Of a stretch of DNA of 14,012 nt, positions 1 to 6,783 are shown one piece after another; position 1 is the first letter of the stretch; every line of letters starts with the position of its first letter. Below the pieces are notes generated by a model. It saw only the letters and a program-made list of their open reading frames with translations. It was not told where the DNA came from and ran no database searches. The position numbers and the translations under genes are program-made. This DNA is from JAXFPC01 sp034180005 (GTDB taxonomy: Bacteria; Bacillota; Negativicutes; Acidaminococcales; Acidaminococcaceae). Where the stretch lies: contig JAXFPC010000038.1 in assembly GCA_034180005.1 (NCBI GenBank), positions 1 to 14,012 of the forward strand, read 5' to 3'.

Positions 1-2227
1 TGACGGCGATAAAAATAAGCTGGTGACTGCGGGAGATATAGCTGATGCCATCAACAGCGCCGCATGGAATGTAGATTCCGCTACTGCAAGCGGAAAGGAG
101 AAAAAAGCAGTTAAAGCCGGCGATACAGTAAAGTTTGAAGCCGGAGATAATATTGAGCTTACGCAGGCAGGCACGGCGTTCACTTACGCATTGAAGAAGG
201 ATATCACCGTAGACTCGGTAACCGTCAATAACGGTCCGGTACTCAACAGTGCGGGCATCAACATGGGCGGCAAGAAGATCACCAACTTAGCGGCAGGCAC
301 CGAAGACGGCGACGCTGTAAATTACAGTCAGCTGAAAAAGGTCAGCGGCGATGTAACAAAGCTGCAGGCAGGCTTCAAACTGAAGTCCGGCGATAAGGAA
401 ACACAGGTTGAGTTGGGCAAGGATGAACCTCCTACTATTGAGTTCGCAGCGGATGATAATCTGGAAGTGGCTTTGGACGGTAAGAAGGTAACCTACGGTT
501 TGAAAAATGTCATCACAGTAGGCAAAACCGGCGGCACAGATAAACCTGTGAAAATCGACGGTTCTAAAGGAGAGGTTTCCGGACTTACCAACACGACTAT
601 TGATGCTCCCGACTTTGCAACTAAAGGAAGAGCTGCATCTGAAGAACAGTTGAAGCAGGTCAACGATAAAGTTGACAGCATTAACAATACTGTTGCTACT
701 AAAGGTTTGACCTTTAACGGCGACACCGGTACCACCGGCGTTAAAAAATTGGGAGACCAGGTTGCCGTTACCGGTGATGATAATATAACCACAAAGGCAA
801 CGTCTGACGGTATTAAGATTACTCTCAATAAGGATATTGCAGTTGACTCCGTGAAAATCAACAACGGCGGTCCGGTTATAGATGCGGACGGCATACGCTT
901 TGTTAATCCTGATGGCGGTATCGATACCTCTGCACCGTCCATCAGCAAGACGGACGGCATCAACGCCGGCGGTAAAAAGATTACCGGTGTGGCTCAAGGT
1001 GAAGAGGGAACTGATGCTGTCAATGTAGATCAATTAAACAACAAAGTGAATACTGCAGCGGCTGCCGCTAAAACGGAAGTTAAAGCAGGCAAGAATATCA
1101 CTTCCGTCGACAGTAAGCAGGCTGCTGACGGTCATACGATTTACACTGTCAATGCTAAGGACACAGTTCTGGAGAGCGGCAACGTTACATACGACGCTAA
1201 CGGTAACGGTACCCTGACTTTAGTAAATAATGACGGAGAAAAGACAAGCAATGTTGTTGTAGGCGGAATGAAAGATACTGTTGTCAAAGGCGGCAAAACT
1301 TCCTACGATGACAAAGGCAACGCTACGATTACTCTTACGAATAACGACGGTTCAACTTCCACCATCGAAGGTTCCAAGAATAATTACACCACCGGAGGTA
1401 AGTTGGAGAATAACACGCTTACTTTTGAACGCAATGACGGAGGAACTTACTCGGTAGAAGGCGTTGCATCTACGAAGGATTTGGAAAACATCGGCAACAG
1501 TGTCAACAGACTTGACGGCGATATTGCCAAAGTAGGCGCTCATTCCGCAGCCCTGGCTGCTTTGCATCCGATGGATTTCGATCCTGACAATAAATGGAAT
1601 GTTGCAGCCGGCTTCGGTAACTATAAGAATGCTAACGCTGCTTCCGTGGGAGCGTTCTATCGTCCCGATGAAACCGTTATGTTCAGTGTTGGTGCTACTG
1701 TTGGCGGAGATCGCAATATGTTTAACGCCGGAGTTACGCTCCAGCTGGACGGCAAGAACCGCATCACACGCTCCAGAACAGCTATGGCTCAGGAAATTGT
1801 CGAGCTGCGCAGTTTGGTTACCCAGATGGCTGCAAGGATGGACAGACTTGATGCTGCAGCAGGCGTAAGAACGGAGATGTTCCCGGATGTTCCTGCAAAT
1901 CATTGGGCATACGAGTATGTTGACGATCTGATGAAGCGCGGCATCGTGGAAGGATATCCGAACGGATTGTTCCAGGGTGATCGCAGCATGACTCGTTATG
2001 AGTTTGCGGCTATGCTGGACAGAGCTGTCAGAAAAGGATTCAAGCTTGACAGCAAACTTGCAAAAGAGTTTGAACCGGAATTGGGACGCATCTATGTGGA
2101 GAGGATTTCCGGAGGAGATGACGATCGCAATAAGATTGAGCGTGTACGCGTAGTCAACGAAGATGAAAAAACTCGTGACGTCTACGGCTCAAAAATTAAG
2201 CCTGTACAGGTAAATGCTGCAAAATAA
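1..2227 (+). CDS. Trimeric autotransporter adhesin with YadA anchor and C-terminal SLH domain (5' end outside the window)
   Basis: The reading frame is open from base 2 with no start, so the signal peptide and head are missing; the first codons already read as stalk (DGDKNKLVTAGDIADAIN). The visible part holds two YadA-stalk motifs (GGKKITNL..DAVNYSQL at 266-343 and GGKKITGV..DAVNVDQL at 968-1048), a pair of tandem stalk repeats (1157-1351), and a YadA-type membrane anchor (about 1493-1753, with HSAALAALHPMDFDP, then GFGNY, then NAGVTLQLDG). After it come a short coiled coil (about 1775-1860), one SLH domain (1877-2043, FPDVPANHWAYEYVDDL to TRYEFAAMLDRAV) and a charged tail (YVERISGG, ERVRVVNEDE). 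YadA-family proteins normally end at the last barrel strand in the outer membrane. The extra 150 or so residues should therefore lie in the periplasm, where SLH domains bind peptidoglycan. The likely role is surface adhesion with the trimer also tied to the cell wall. The family call is secure; the ligand is unknown. Confidence 0.93.
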   Translation, partial: DGDKNKLVTAGDIADAINSAAWNVDSATASGKEKKAVKAGDTVKFEAGDNIELTQAGTAFTYALKKDITVDSVTVNNGPVLNSAGINMGGKKITNLAAGTEDGDAVNYSQLKKVSGDVTKLQAGFKLKSGDKETQVELGKDEPPTIEFAADDNLEVALDGKKVTYGLKNVITVGKTGGTDKPVKIDGSKGEVSGLTNTTIDAPDFATKGRAASEEQLKQVNDKVDSINNTVATKGLTFNGDTGTTGVKKLGDQVAVTGDDNITTKATSDGIKITLNKDIAVDSVKINNGGPVIDADGIRFVNPDGGIDTSAPSISKTDGINAGGKKITGVAQGEEGTDAVNVDQLNNKVNTAAAAAKTEVKAGKNITSVDSKQAADGHTIYTVNAKDTVLESGNVTYDANGNGTLTLVNNDGEKTSNVVVGGMKDTVVKGGKTSYDDKGNATITLTNNDGSTSTIEGSKNNYTTGGKLENNTLTFERNDGGTYSVEGVASTKDLENIGNSVNRLDGDIAKVGAHSAALAALHPMDFDPDNKWNVAAGFGNYKNANAASVGAFYRPDETVMFSVGATVGGDRNMFNAGVTLQLDGKNRITRSRTAMAQEIVELRSLVTQMAARMDRLDAAAGVRTEMFPDVPANHWAYEYVDDLMKRGIVEGYPNGLFQGDRSMTRYEFAAMLDRAVRKGFKLDSKLAKEFEPELGRIYVERISGGDDDRNKIERVRVVNEDEKTRDVYGSKIKPVQVNAAK
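1157..1351 (+). repeat. Tandem 114-bp stalk repeat inside the adhesin
   Basis: Two copies of a 27-residue unit start 114 bp apart, at 1157 (KDTVLESGNVTYDANGNGTL) and 1271 (KDTVVKGGKTSYDDKGNATI). Each ends in a NNDG motif (1237 and 1351). They have diverged at the DNA level. Such repeats are typical of autotransporter stalks, where unit number sets fibre length. Confidence 0.75.
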
Positions 2228-2247
2228 TTTGCGCTTGTACAGACAAT

Positions 2248-2296
2248 GAAAAAACGAAGAGGAGCATGATTCCGAATGAATCATGCTCCTCTTTCA
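2248..2296. terminator. Bidirectional hairpin terminator between adhesin and asparaginase
   Basis: A perfect 15-bp inverted repeat, AAGAGGAGCATGATT (2257-2271) and its complement (2279-2293), encloses a 7-base loop. On the minus strand the stem is followed by CGTTTTTTC, a good U-tract. On the plus strand only a short TTTC follows, so it should end the asparaginase transcript more efficiently than the adhesin transcript. Confidence 0.85.
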
Positions 2297-2391
2297 TATA
2301 TCGCTATTTGCTGTCGGCGACGTTTTGGAAAACGTGGGCGGTGAAATAATTTGCAGTTTGCAAAGCGCGCGAAAATTCAACGATTTGTGCA

Positions 2392-3378
2392 TCAATACTC
2401 ATCAAAAATTTTTTGGATAGCGAGAAGATCTTTAGTTTTAGTCAGTGCCAGCATGAGCAGAATGCGAGATTTTTGAGGATTGAGAAAACCGGCGTTGAGA
2501 AATTCCATATCGCTCCACTTTTTGAGGGATTGAACTGTGTTGGCGCCGGGGATGCGGGAACTGCGGACTATTACCGCGCCGCGCTTGCGGGCTCGTATGA
2601 GCGCAGGTTCCGTATTCATGTGGATACTGCCGTTGCCTGTACCGGCGTGGATAATGCCGGAGGCTCCGGCTGCCATCGCTGCGTCTACCATCACTCCGTC
2701 AGCTCCCGCATAGGAATAAACTATATCAACACGAGGGAGTTTTGCCTCTGCGCTGAAATTCGACTGCAAGGTGTGACGACGCAGCGAATCCCGCAGGTAG
2801 ATGACGTCACAGCCGGTTATAAAACCCAGCGCTCCTGCGGTGGAAGAATTAAAGGCGGCTACGTTGTCGGAGCGGGTTTTGGTAACCTCGCGGGCGCAGT
2901 CAATGGTGTCGTTCATGACTACGAGCACGCCCTTGCCTCTCGAAAGAGGAGACGCGGCTACACGTACGGCATTCAACAAATTCATGGGGCCGTCGGCGCT
3001 GACGGATGTGGACGGACGCATAGCTCCAACCATGACCACAGGTTTGTCACTGTGTACTGTTAAATGCAGGAAAAAAGCCGTTTCTTCCAACGTGTCGGTT
3101 CCGTGAGTGATGACGACGCCATCAATATTTTTTTCGGCGAGAAGTTCGTTGACACGCAGAGCCAGTTGCTGCCAAACAGTTTCAGTCATGTCCTGACTGC
3201 CTATATTGACGATTTGCTCTCCGGATATTTCAGCTATTTCCGCAAGTTGCGGCACGGAATTCAGAAGATTTTCTATGGGAACGGTCCCTGCCGCATAGCC
3301 GGTGACATCCGTAGAACTGGCAGCTGCGCCGGCGATGGTGCCGCCGGTAGCTAAAATAATTATTTTAGGTTTATCCAT
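2392..3378 (-). CDS. L-asparaginase, type II-like sequence, apparently cytoplasmic
   Basis: The product is 328 aa, the normal size for the family, and should hydrolyse L-asparagine to aspartate and ammonia. Both catalytic motifs are present. The first is TGGTIAG at residues 11-17 (nucleophile Thr14), with the flexible-loop Tyr28. The second is HGTDT at 92-96 (Thr94, Asp95). Ser61 in GSQDM matches the substrate-binding serine, and the lysine of the REVTKTRSDN segment is a candidate for the catalytic lysine. GSQDM followed by T-E-T-V-W is more like periplasmic type II enzymes, yet the protein begins MDKPKII only seven residues before the first motif. The upstream frame meets a TGA before any other start, so no signal peptide is encoded. 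A minus-strand promoter lies about 35 bp upstream and a terminator downstream, so it is probably transcribed alone. A glutaminase side activity cannot be excluded. Confidence 0.93.
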   Translation of the reverse strand: MDKPKIIILATGGTIAGAAASSTDVTGYAAGTVPIENLLNSVPQLAEIAEISGEQIVNIGSQDMTETVWQQLALRVNELLAEKNIDGVVITHGTDTLEETAFFLHLTVHSDKPVVMVGAMRPSTSVSADGPMNLLNAVRVAASPLSRGKGVLVVMNDTIDCAREVTKTRSDNVAAFNSSTAGALGFITGCDVIYLRDSLRRHTLQSNFSAEAKLPRVDIVYSYAGADGVMVDAAMAAGASGIIHAGTGNGSIHMNTEPALIRARKRGAVIVRSSRIPGANTVQSLKKWSDMEFLNAGFLNPQKSRILLMLALTKTKDLLAIQKIFDEY

Positions 3379-3412
3379 AAGAACATACCCGCTTTCTCAT
3401 TATTTTACTATC

Positions 3413-3442
3413 ATTATAGCATTTCTCCGCGGTCTTTGTCGC
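3413..3442 (-). promoter_or_regulatory. Predicted promoter of the asparaginase gene
   Basis: On the minus strand a perfect TATAAT (3418-3413) lies 18 bp downstream of GCGACA (3442-3437), which matches four of six -35 consensus bases. The predicted transcription start is close to the ATG at 3378, giving a short leader. Confidence 0.6.
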
Positions 3443-3560
3443 TGTAAGAAATGTTTAAACTTATAGCAGAAAAATTTCTGCGATAAATGATGAATAAATT
3501 GTTGAAAAGTTATTTTCGGAATATGATTGTTTTGAAGCTGCTAAAATAAATTTGCCTATT

Positions 3561-3626
3561 CGCAAGCAGTATAAAAATTTAAATTGCGCTATATTGTGTC
3601 GACATATGTAATGTAGACTGCTTGCG
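3561..3626. repeat. Separated perfect 10-bp inverted repeat
   Basis: CGCAAGCAGT (3561-3570) and its exact complement ACTGCTTGCG (3617-3626) are 46 bp apart in AT-rich DNA, upstream of the promoter at 3670. The spacing would suit a pair of protein-binding sites or the base of a long cruciform. Its function is unknown. Confidence 0.55.
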
Positions 3627-3669
3627 TTAATGAAAAGTACATTTGTAGTATTTAAGTATTCGAGATGAT

Positions 3670-3715
3670 TTGACGAAGAAATGTATATGGTGTAGAATGA
3701 TTAATCATATGATTA
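3670..3715 (+). promoter_or_regulatory. Predicted promoter with a palindromic operator candidate
   Basis: TTGACG (3670-3675) and TAGAAT (3693-3698) are separated by the ideal 17 bp. A perfect 14-bp palindrome, TAATCATATGATTA (3702-3715), covers the predicted transcription start, a classical position for a repressor site. It should drive the DUF819 gene through a leader of about 300 nt. Confidence 0.55.
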
Positions 3716-3770
3716 CGCATTAAAAAGAAAATATTTTATGAGCAGCCAGTTTTAAATACATAGGAAATAA

Positions 3771-3962
3771 TTTTTAAATCTGCTCCTTTTACTAAAACGT
3801 ATTGTCTGTGGCGGTGAAGCTTTTAAGCTTGACGGTGTAGAAAGCTGTTGTGGCGAAGTGTGCGGATCATCGCTGTCCAAAGAAGATTTTACTTCGCCGG
3901 TTGATGCGGCGCTCGATGCAAAAAAATCTGCTACTTATTGCGCAGCAGATTTTAAATTTTGA
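3771..3962 (+). pseudogene. Possible gene remnant or leader ORF: Cys-rich frame with no start codon
   Basis: The frame is open from after a TAA (3768-3770) to TGA (3960-3962) and has no ATG, GTG or TTG. From 3801 it reads as a protein-like, water-soluble sequence with five cysteines: VCGGEAFKLDGVESCCGEVC, continuing through SKEDF and DAALDAKKS to end in YCAADFKF. The composition looks like real coding sequence rather than random AT-rich DNA. It could be the 3' end of a decayed gene, a small protein using a non-canonical start (ATT at 3801), or chance. I do not recognise the family. The hairpin at 3923-3953 lies within it. Confidence 0.3.
3923..3960 (+). terminator. Hairpin upstream of the DUF819 gene, possible terminator or attenuator
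   Basis: AAAATCTGCT (3923-3932) and its complement AGCAGATTTT (3944-3953) form a perfect 10-bp stem with an 11-base loop. The following TTTTAAATTTT gives only a broken U-tract. It sits 50 bp before the DUF819 start, so it could end an upstream transcript or act as an attenuator in the leader. Confidence 0.45.
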
Positions 3963-4003
3963 TCAGTCGGATGTTAAATTAAAATATTTGTGGAGGGGAA
4001 TTT

Positions 4004-5209
4004 ATGAAAACATTGATAAGCCCGGAAAATTCTTGGGCTTTGTTCGCGATTTTGGCTGCTTTGGCGGCAATAAGCATTTATTTGGAGCAGAAATATGCGT
4101 GGGCATCAAAGATTACGGGTTGCGTAATAGCGCTTATCGGAGCAATGGTGCTGACAAATCTGCAAATAATTCCGACAGAGGCGGCGGCTTACGATTTTGT
4201 GTGGGGATATGTTGTTCCTTTGGCGATACCTATGCTGCTCTTTAAAGCAAATGTGCGCGAAATTTGGCGGGACAGCGGTCGTCTGCTGGTGATATATTTA
4301 CTCAGCGGTATGGGAACTGTCTGCGGAGCGTTTCTTGCTTACTATGCTTTGGAACAGTATATTGAGCAGGCGGCCGTGGCTGCTGCGATGATGGCGGGGA
4401 CATACACGGGCGGCAGTGTTAATTTGGTAGCCATGTCAGATGCCTTTAAGGCTGACAGCAGTCTTGTATCAACTTCGGTGGTAGCGGATAATTTACTTAT
4501 GGCCTTATATTTTTTTGTGTTGATAGCTATTCCTGCGAGTAATTTTTTCCTGCGCGGTTACAAACATCCTCTCATTGATAAACAGGAACAGGACGGGGCG
4601 CAGGGAGGAACTTCAGGCGCGGCATCTTACTGGACTCCCAAAGCTGTGGCATTGAAAGATATTGCTTTTGCTTTTGCGGTTTCCTTCGTTATAGTCGCCG
4701 TTTCCACCGACATTGCCAAATTTTTAGGAGGTATCCTTCCTAAGGGAAACCTTATTTTGGATGTCATCAACGGATTGTTGGGCAATAAGTATCTCATTAT
4801 AACGACTCTTACAATGACTCTGGCGACTTTGCGACCGAACTTTGCGGGCAACATCGCCGGTGCGCAGGAAATAGGAACCTTCTTGATTCATATTTTCTTT
4901 GCCGTTATCGGTGTTCCGGCTTCTATTTATCTTATTGTGACTAAGGCTCCTTTGCTGTTGGTATTCTGCACTATCATCGTGGCTGTCAATATGCTGTTCT
5001 CTTTCGCGCTCGGCAAAATTTTCGGCTTTACGTTGGAGGAGATAACGGTTGCTTCCAATGCCAATATCGGCGGACCTACAACTGCGGCAGCTTTCGCTAT
5101 AGCGAAAGGGTGGGATGTTTTAGTGGTTCCGGCTATTTTGGTCGGTACTTTAGGTTACGTCATAGGAAATTATTACGGAATTTTTGTGGGGACTCTGCTT
5201 ATCAAATAG
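4004..5209 (+). CDS. DUF819 family integral membrane protein (YjcL-like)
   Basis: The product is 401 aa and mostly hydrophobic, with about ten or eleven likely membrane segments. The DUF819 call rests on overall sequence character. Two Gly-rich motifs stand at equivalent places in the two halves: AGTYTGGSVNL at residues 131-141 and NIGGPTTAAAF at 354-364. This suggests an internally duplicated transporter-like fold with broken helices at the centre. A loop of about 30 polar residues (around 190-210, DKQEQDGAQGGTSG) separates the halves. The ATG follows a strong GGAGGGG (3992-3998) at 5-base spacing. The gene stands alone, with its own promoter and a strong terminator. The substrate is unknown. 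Its position near an asparaginase might hint at amino-acid or organic-anion transport, but they are on opposite strands, so this is weak. Confidence 0.85.
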   Translation: MKTLISPENSWALFAILAALAAISIYLEQKYAWASKITGCVIALIGAMVLTNLQIIPTEAAAYDFVWGYVVPLAIPMLLFKANVREIWRDSGRLLVIYLLSGMGTVCGAFLAYYALEQYIEQAAVAAAMMAGTYTGGSVNLVAMSDAFKADSSLVSTSVVADNLLMALYFFVLIAIPASNFFLRGYKHPLIDKQEQDGAQGGTSGAASYWTPKAVALKDIAFAFAVSFVIVAVSTDIAKFLGGILPKGNLILDVINGLLGNKYLIITTLTMTLATLRPNFAGNIAGAQEIGTFLIHIFFAVIGVPASIYLIVTKAPLLLVFCTIIVAVNMLFSFALGKIFGFTLEEITVASNANIGGPTTAAAFAIAKGWDVLVVPAILVGTLGYVIGNYYGIFVGTLLIK

Positions 5210-5255
5210 AGGGATTTCCCGCGTATAAATATTTTATTGCGCCAGGCAATCGGCG

Positions 5256-5302
5256 GTGCCGGAAATACCAAGCGGCGGCTTGATATTTCCGGCACTTTTT
5301 TT
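5256..5302 (+). terminator. Strong rho-independent terminator after the DUF819 gene
   Basis: GTGCCGGAAATACCAAG (5256-5272) pairs with CTTGATATTTCCGGCAC (5279-5295) with a single mismatch around a 6-base loop, and is followed by seven T residues (5296-5302). Confidence 0.92.
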
Positions 5303-5358
5303 GCGCGGCAAATTCTATATGAAAAAGGGATGAAGGAAAGCCTGTTGCGGAATGATAC

Positions 5359-5393
5359 TGAAAAAAGAAGGGCCGCGATACGAAAATCGCGGC
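5359..5393 (-). terminator. Terminator of the DUF401 gene
   Basis: GCCGCGAT (5372-5379) and ATCGCGGC (5386-5393) form a perfect 8-bp GC-rich stem with loop ACGAAA. On the minus strand it is followed by CCTTCTTTTTTC, and it lies 20 bases beyond the DUF401 stop codon. Confidence 0.85.
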
Positions 5394-5413
5394 GCTTGCC
5401 GGAAAGTTTTATG

Positions 5414-6619
5414 TTACCAGGTCAAATAGGTATAGACGCTGAATATGGTAAGTATGATCAGTTCACAAATCAAAACAGGCTTCAATGTACGGAAAAAATC
5501 GGAGCGGAAATAATCAATGGTTACGACCAAACACATGTGGGTCGGTGTGAGCATTTGCCCTGCGACACCGAAAGCCATGGCGATGCCGGCAAGATTCAGG
5601 TTGCCCGTGCCCATGGCGGCAACAATGGGCATAACGATGGCTACATGTCCCTGTGAAAGTCCGGTGAGAACTCCGATAACAAAGGAGATACAGGCAATGA
5701 TAATCGGTACCGGCAAAGGTGAACTCTGAAAAGCGACGACTATTTCCTGCAGTATTTGTGTGACGGTGAGCAGTTGGATGAAATACAAGATGCAGATAAC
5801 GTTGAGCAGCATTTTTTTATCGACAGCGCCGCAGATTACTTGGCGCAGTTCAACGTTTCTTGACAGCAGTCGTAATAAAATAAACATAAAGGCTGTGACA
5901 ATTCCCATGGCAGCAGCGGCGTCGAAATTAAAAAACACTACCATGCCGAAAGTTGCGGCTACGGGAAGCAGTGACAGCCAAAGATCTCCCTGATGAGAAG
6001 ACGCATCCGCTGCTGTTTTAAGTTCACTGTCTTTTATGGGGCGGATGAGTACCAGCCAGCCGGCGGCGAAAGCCAAAAGCGTAAGCCAACAGAGATGCAT
6101 GATGAAATCGCTGAAGCTGACGCCGACAATGCTGCAAGCCATGATCATTCCGGGGATAATGGGACTGGAAAATTCGAAGATGTGCCGAAACCAAAAATTG
6201 ATAGCGGCTTTATGTTCATTATCGAGGTGGAGTTCTTTACTGGCTTCGTCTACAATGGGCGCTGAAAAGCGCGCTCCTCCAAGGGAAGGCAACAGACCTA
6301 GGAATGCCGGCATGAAAGCCAACGTGATTTTTGCTCCGGAGAAACGCTTTTGCAGTGCTTTGACCATTCCTGCCAAAGCGCCGCTGGTACGCAATTCTAT
6401 TTCCAGGCACATCACGAAGTAAAGTGCCAGGATAATATCATAAGTACGTTGCATAGAGAAAGTTTCCGCAAGCGCCTGCCACAGCAGATAAGGTTGGGGA
6501 GCTTGCAACAGCCAGATCAAAAGACCGCCTGCAAGCATCGCAGGTCCTATGGGGCAGCCACGACGCAGCAGCAGAATTGTTAAGGCAAGTATCAGTGCCA
6601 GCAGTAGAAATATATTCAT
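5414..6619 (-). CDS. DUF401 family integral membrane protein (ion-transporter-superfamily-like)
   Basis: The product is 401 aa with about ten or eleven hydrophobic segments; the N-terminus is MNIFLLLALILALTILLL. Gly/Pro-rich breaks look like the re-entrant loops of the ion-transporter (IT) superfamily: GLLPSLGGARFSAP at residues 108-121, GLSQGHVAIVMP, and GQMLTPTHMCL near the C-terminus. The family resemblance is to DUF401, whose substrate is not established. The start is set at the ATG 6619, which follows GGAGAGG at a normal distance. A longer frame from a TTG at 6646 would include this ribosome binding site as coding sequence and is less likely. The gene has its own promoter and terminator and is convergent with the DUF819 gene, so the pair is not an operon. 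Confidence 0.85.
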   Translation of the reverse strand: MNIFLLLALILALTILLLRRGCPIGPAMLAGGLLIWLLQAPQPYLLWQALAETFSMQRTYDIILALYFVMCLEIELRTSGALAGMVKALQKRFSGAKITLAFMPAFLGLLPSLGGARFSAPIVDEASKELHLDNEHKAAINFWFRHIFEFSSPIIPGMIMACSIVGVSFSDFIMHLCWLTLLAFAAGWLVLIRPIKDSELKTAADASSHQGDLWLSLLPVAATFGMVVFFNFDAAAAMGIVTAFMFILLRLLSRNVELRQVICGAVDKKMLLNVICILYFIQLLTVTQILQEIVVAFQSSPLPVPIIIACISFVIGVLTGLSQGHVAIVMPIVAAMGTGNLNLAGIAMAFGVAGQMLTPTHMCLVVTIDYFRSDFFRTLKPVLICELIILTIFSVYTYLTW

Positions 6620-6660
6620 CAGATTTCCTCTCCGGTAATTTATCAAGATTTATGCAAATC

Positions 6661-6690
6661 ATTATATACTATTTTCATCTTTTGCGTCGA
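6661..6690 (-). promoter_or_regulatory. Predicted promoter of the DUF401 gene
   Basis: On the minus strand TATAAT (6666-6661) lies 18 bp from TCGACG (6690-6685), which matches four of six -35 bases. It is back to back with the plus-strand promoter at 6732-6760. Confidence 0.5.
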
Positions 6691-6731
6691 AGAATTTCCC
6701 GGGCAATCGGCAGAGGGAGCGTAGCGTCGCT

Positions 6732-6760
6732 TTGACCTCTTTTAAAAAGAATAGTATAAT
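6732..6760 (+). promoter_or_regulatory. Near-consensus promoter of the ATPase-HNH cassette
   Basis: TTGACC (6732-6737) and a perfect TATAAT (6755-6760) are 17 bp apart. The start of transcription should fall near 6767, just before the GGGAGGG ribosome binding site (6771-6777). The leader is therefore under 20 bases and leaves little room for leader-based control. Confidence 0.85.
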
Positions 6761-6783
6761 TTAAAAGGTAGGGAGGGACGACT

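Larger units (their letters stand above)
3379..4003. other. 625-bp AT-rich intergenic region between divergent genes
   Basis: I see no complete gene with a standard start codon and ribosome binding site. The left end holds the asparaginase promoter. The middle holds a 10-bp inverted repeat and a plus-strand promoter with a 14-bp palindrome. The right end (about 3780-3990) is richer in GC, contains a startless Cys-rich frame and a hairpin, and would form a leader of roughly 300 nt for the DUF819 gene. Confidence 0.7.

Noticed and set aside
287..1033. Long antisense open frame (248 aa) within the adhesin
   Set aside because: It is a minus-strand shadow of the repetitive adhesin coding sequence with no ribosome binding site or family signature.
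2320..2335. Palindrome ACGTTTT-GG-AAAACGT downstream of the asparaginase gene
   Set aside because: A two-base centre is too tight for a hairpin loop, there is no T-run, and the convincing terminator is at 2257-2293.
3850..4245. Possible 131-aa plus-strand protein upstream of and overlapping the DUF819 gene
   Set aside because: Its second half is an out-of-frame reading of the DUF819 start region, the start lacks a ribosome binding site, and the sequence has no recognisable domain.
5237..5656. Plus-strand open frame of 139 aa between the two membrane protein genes
   Set aside because: It runs through two terminators and then antisense to the DUF401 gene; the translation is low in hydrophobic core residues and unlike any family I know.
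6620..6646. Longer DUF401 start at the TTG at 6646
   Set aside because: It would place the GGAGAGG ribosome binding site of the ATG at 6619 inside the coding region and adds a polar stretch before the first membrane segment.
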